A DNA stretch of 64,000 bases from Sclerotinia nivalis (Eukaryota > Ascomycota > Leotiomycetes > Helotiales > Sclerotiniaceae), in contig JAPEIS010000016.1 of NCBI GenBank assembly GCA_029531795.1, positions 1,612,001 through 1,676,000 on the forward strand. Direction: 5' to 3'. The position numbers and the translations under genes were made by a program. Positions 61,011-64,000 of this stretch are shown here, piece by piece. Within the stretch, counting starts at the first letter, position 1. Each line of letters starts with the position of its first letter. Below the pieces are notes generated by a model. The model was given only the letters and a program-made list of their open reading frames with translations, was not told where the DNA came from and did not search any database.

Positions 61011-61150
61011 GGAGTATTGGAACTTCGAAGGCTCTTAACGTTCCTGGAGCATTGGAGCTTTGAAGACTCTCAACGCTCCTGGAGTATTGGAGCTTCGAAG
61101 GCTCCCGACGCTTCTGAAACATTGAAGCTTCGAGGGCTCCTAGGGCTCTT
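61011..61150 (+). repeat. 35-bp tandem repeat, four copies
   Basis: Units 61011-61045, 61046-61080, 61081-61115 and 61116-61150 are each exactly 35 bp with a TTGGAGCTTCGAAGGCTC-like core. Substitutions between units are mainly transitions. It is followed by TATATAAATAGG at 61162-61173, which looks like a TATA box, so the array may be the upstream part of a retroelement LTR promoter. Confidence 0.85.
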
Positions 61151-61559
61151 AAATACGAAGGTCTATATAAATAGGATGGATTCCTTTATTTGTAAAGCTT
61201 TGTATTCAAGAACAATCATTAATTTAAATATTATAGTTATTATACAATACAATCGTTATATCTTCATTCTTACCAAACCCCTATTTGATCTTTAGTAGAA
61301 ATCACCACGGCCTTTCTATAAATCCCTTGATCACTTCTTAGTGATAAAGGATTGTAGCGGCGTAACAATATTCTATTAGATATCTAATATTCTATTTTGG
61401 TAAATAACATTTTTAAATAATAAAATATTTTGATACAAAAACGTTTGAATTTGTATATATTTGAACTAGAAAAATATAATCGATATTATAGAAATCAATT
61501 ATTTCTGAATATTTCTTTTACAAAAATTCGAAAGTTAATTGTTTATAAACTCTCTATTA

Positions 61560-62139
61560 CTATTTCATTTTATCTATAAAACAGAAAAAAGAGTAAAAGA
61601 TCTTAACGAAATTCTTAATACCCTTTCGAATTATTTGTATTGTAATTAGAAAGTTTCGAACTTTAGTTTGATCAATAGGAATCAGAAAATTCTTGATTTT
61701 GGTTACTTTAACAGATTTAGTAATTATAATATTATCAGTTTTATAAAGAACTCCTAAAGTCTTTATTTGATCAACAAAAATATACAGTTTCTTGAAAAAT
61801 AGATATAATTGAACGAAATCAAGATAAGAAAGAATATGATTAATTAAATTAGAATAAGCTTTTTCCGGAATTACAGAATCTGAAAAGATATCATTAATAT
61901 AGAATTTAATCAATATTAGATTGTTTTCAATATTAGATTCGAATATAAAAGAATATTCTTTATTTGTTGAATTATCTTTAAAAAAGAGAATATAATTGAA
62001 GATTATATAAAGAAATTCAAATATAGAAAAGCAAACAATTTGAATACTTTATAGAACTTTAATAGATTATATTTGAATTGAATCTCTTATAGAAAAAGCA
62101 AAATAATGATGATCTTTTGAATAAAAAAATATATTTCAA
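61560..62139 (-). mobile_element. Ty3/gypsy reverse transcriptase relic
   Basis: On the minus strand a 117-residue open stretch (61560-61913) reads IKFYINDIFSDSVIPEKAYS, then an LYIFVDQIKTLGVLYKTDNI block and VRNFLITIQIIRKGIKNFVK. This is the gypsy RT palm, tether and linker pattern (YIDDI, LG, VRSFLG, FIKNF) in decayed form. It runs up to the insertion point of the DNA transposon, which cuts it. Confidence 0.68.
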
Positions 62140-62141
62140 TA

Positions 62142-62183
62142 ACGTAACTTGACTAGAAGTGGGTCATGTCATGATATGGGTCA
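62142..62183 (+). repeat. Left terminal inverted repeat (42 bp)
   Basis: Exact reverse complement of 63955-63996, preceded by the duplicated TA. Confidence 0.95.
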
Positions 62184-62229
62184 AAATCACCCCCTCATTT
62201 CTTTATTTTACGCGTTTATTCAACACACA

Positions 62230-63948
62230 ATGGATCAAAAGTCATTAAATCGTAGTGAATCGGAAGATAATATTCAAAAGGCTATAGAAAGTCTAAAAAA
62301 TAAACAATTTACTTCAATTCGAAGTGCTGCTATTCATTTTAAGATTCCAAAGTCAACCCTAATAAATCGAATGGCTGGACGATAATCACGCTCTCAATCT
62401 CACGAATCCTTTCAAAAACTTTCTAACGTGGAAGAGAAGACTCTAGTACGATGGATCTCACGATTGACAGCTACTGGGTATCCTGCAACTCCTGGGTTGT
62501 TGAAAGAAATGGCCCAAGAAATTCTGAATCAACGCGTCACTTTCGCGTCATCATCTACCCCTTCATCCTTTCAATCAGATCACATAGGTCAACGATGGAT
62601 CTATAGATTCTTAGATCGATATCCTAAACTTAAAGGAACCTATTCTCGTAAATTGGAATCTGCAAGGCATAAAGAAGCCACATTTGAAACAATTTCAGCG
62701 TGGTTTTCAACATTTCAAGCACGAATCGAAGAACGGCATTATGAACTCAAGAATATATATAATATGGATGAGACAGGATATGCAGTTGGAGAAACAGAAT
62801 CAACATGTATAATCGTGGATTCTACTCTCAAATCGAATTGGAAGGTTACAGCAGGAAAGCAAGAATGGATAACTGTATTGGAATGTGTTAATGCAGATGG
62901 AGGCTCTTTACCTCCCATGATCATTTTCAAGGCTCAGAATACCAATACTGCATGGATTCCTACTAATACTCCTCCAAATTGGTATTTCTCAACAAGCAAT
63001 AGTGGATGGACTTCTAATAGTCATAGCTTTGAATGGATACGTAAGGTTTTTGAGCCAGAATCTCGAAAAATATCAGGAGATCAGCCTCGATTATTGATTA
63101 TGGATGGTCATTCCAGTCATATTACAGGAAGTTTGATTGCTTTCTGTATTGAAAAGGAGATTGATCTTCTTATTCTATTATCTTATTGTTCACATCTACT
63201 TCAGTTATTGGATGTTGGAGTGTATGGACCAATGAAGCGATATCATGCTCAAGAGGTTGATCGATACTCTCGAGCAGGAATACAACGAATACAACGATCT
63301 GATTGGGTACAGCTTTTTCAAAAGATAAGAGAAAAAGGTCTTACTTATCAAAATATCAAAAGCGGATGGAAAGGAGCAGGTTTGAATCCATTTAGTCCTC
63401 GTCAAGTTCTGAATAATCTTCCAACCCCGCTTTTATCACTACCTTCCACTCCAAATACACCAGCAAATCCAGAAGATCTAGATTTTTCTTTACTTAATAG
63501 CTCTCCCCCAAATGATATTGAGCTACGATAAGCAAATCAGATATTCAATTCAGCTTTATCTGCTAATAATCTGCCTACTTCTCCAGTACAGAGATATGCA
63601 AAGCGAATTACTCATCAGATTGAAAGCTTAAATGCTGAAAATGCTATTCTTCGAAAGGAACTTCAAGAACATAAAGAGTTACTTGAGACACGAAAGAAAC
63701 GAAAAAATGGAAAGAGAATAAAATTAAAAGGTGAATTTGTATTTAGTACAGAAGAAGTATTGAAAATTATCGAGGAGGCTGAACAGACACCCTTACCAAA
63801 ACGACGACATGGTAGACCATCCAAGCGTCAAATTGATTAGGTAGAAGAGGAGATGGAAGAAGAAGAGGATAGTGATAGTTCAGTTGGATCAGTGATAGTT
63901 GTAGATCACCCTGTAGCACATAGGACAAGGTCAAATAGGAAAATATGA
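62230..63948 (+). pseudogene. Pogo-type transposase, three nonsense mutations
   Basis: One continuous frame of 572 codons with TAA at 62383-62385, TAA at 63529-63531 and TAG at 63838-63840. Domains in order: an N-terminal Psq-type helix-turn-helix (RSAAIHFKIPKSTLINRMAG), a CENP-B-type helix-turn-helix (TLVRWISRLTATGYPATPGL), the DDE catalytic core with the first Asp in IYNMDETGYAVGE, the second in LLIMDGHSSHITG and the third in LLQLLDVGVYGPMK, 35 residues apart (DD35D). A basic coiled-coil tail with KRRHGRPSKRQID and an acidic stretch follow. No frameshift is present. As it stands the protein is not made in full. Confidence 0.9.
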
Positions 63949-63954
63949 TTTTTG

Positions 63955-63996
63955 TGACCCATATCATGACATGACCCACTTCTAGTCAAGTTACGT
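63955..63996 (-). repeat. Right terminal inverted repeat (42 bp)
   Basis: Exact reverse complement of the left repeat, followed by the duplicated TA at 63997-63998. Confidence 0.95.
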
Positions 63997-64000
63997 TAAA

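Larger units (their letters stand above)
62142..63996 (+). mobile_element. Fot1/pogo-type DNA transposon, complete, 1855 bp
   Basis: Both ends are inside the window. Perfect 42-bp terminal inverted repeats (62142-62183 and 63955-63996) begin ACGTAACTTGACTAGAAGTG, and the target TA is duplicated at 62140-62141 and 63997-63998. The single gene fills the element. Size, TA target, TIR length and transposase type resemble the Flipper/Fot1 group of fungal pogo elements. Naming it Flipper would need alignment. It sits in a gypsy RT relic, so it arrived later. Confidence 0.92.

Noticed and set aside
1..64000. tRNA genes, rRNA, CRISPR arrays and telomeric repeats
   Set aside because: None could be recognised by eye; CRISPR is not expected in a fungal nuclear genome and no TTAGGG-type array is present. 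tRNAscan-SE would settle the tRNA question.

Overview
The window reads as nuclear DNA of a filamentous ascomycete. Genes carry short spliceosomal introns (about 50-180 bp, GT...AG, often with a CTAAC/CTAAT branch site), and the proteins (KapC, NTE1, Sec4, Nca2, fungal caleosin, a cellobiose-dehydrogenase-like GMC enzyme) are typical of Pezizomycotina. The overall look (moderate AT content, Tad-like LINE, Flipper/Fot1-like DNA transposon, AT-rich islands consistent with RIP) suggests Leotiomycetes, perhaps Sclerotiniaceae. That placement is inference, not proof.

Positions 1-45300 are ordinary gene-rich euchromatin with fifteen protein-coding genes, in order: ARP5 (+), kapC (-), a mitochondrial PPR-type protein (+), NCA2 (+), a SEC4-type Rab (+), an unidentified probable mitochondrial protein (-), AFG2/DRG1 (+), caleosin (+), a pterin-4a-carbinolamine-dehydratase-like protein with a long basic tail (-), a fungal 2EXR/F-box-like protein (+), guanine deaminase (+), a secreted GMC oxidoreductase (-), a mitochondrial carrier (-), NTE1 (-) and eIF2-alpha (+). 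I reconstructed exon structures by splice-site and reading-frame consistency. Every multi-exon model given closes in frame. Several first or terminal exons are too short or lack an ATG, so a plain ORF scan would miss them. The genes are housekeeping and scattered in function; I see no biosynthetic cluster. Head-to-head pairs (unidentified mitochondrial protein/AFG2, PCD-like/2EXR-like, NTE1/eIF2-alpha) share short promoters. A gene-poor 5 kb stretch (4960-10047) contains a decayed tandem duplication.

From about 45.7 kb to the right end the sequence becomes an AT-rich, repeat-filled island with no intact host gene. It is a nest of mobile elements: a family of small LTRs starting TGTCACG or its decayed form TATCACG, several with 5-bp target-site duplications; a broken Ty3/gypsy element (+, about 49.9-53.5 kb); a broken Ty1/copia RT-RNase H region (-, about 55.0-56.3 kb); a Tad-like LINE (-, about 56.3-60.3 kb); a second gypsy RT relic (-, 61.56-62.14 kb); and, inserted in that relic, a complete Fot1/pogo-type DNA transposon (62142-63996) with 42-bp perfect terminal inverted repeats and a TA duplication. 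Its transposase is closed by only three stop codons, each explicable as C-to-T in a CpA context, the signature of repeat-induced point mutation. A 41-bp minisatellite, a 35-bp four-copy repeat and a compact three-way-junction-like hairpin cluster at the LINE 5' end are the least explained structures there.
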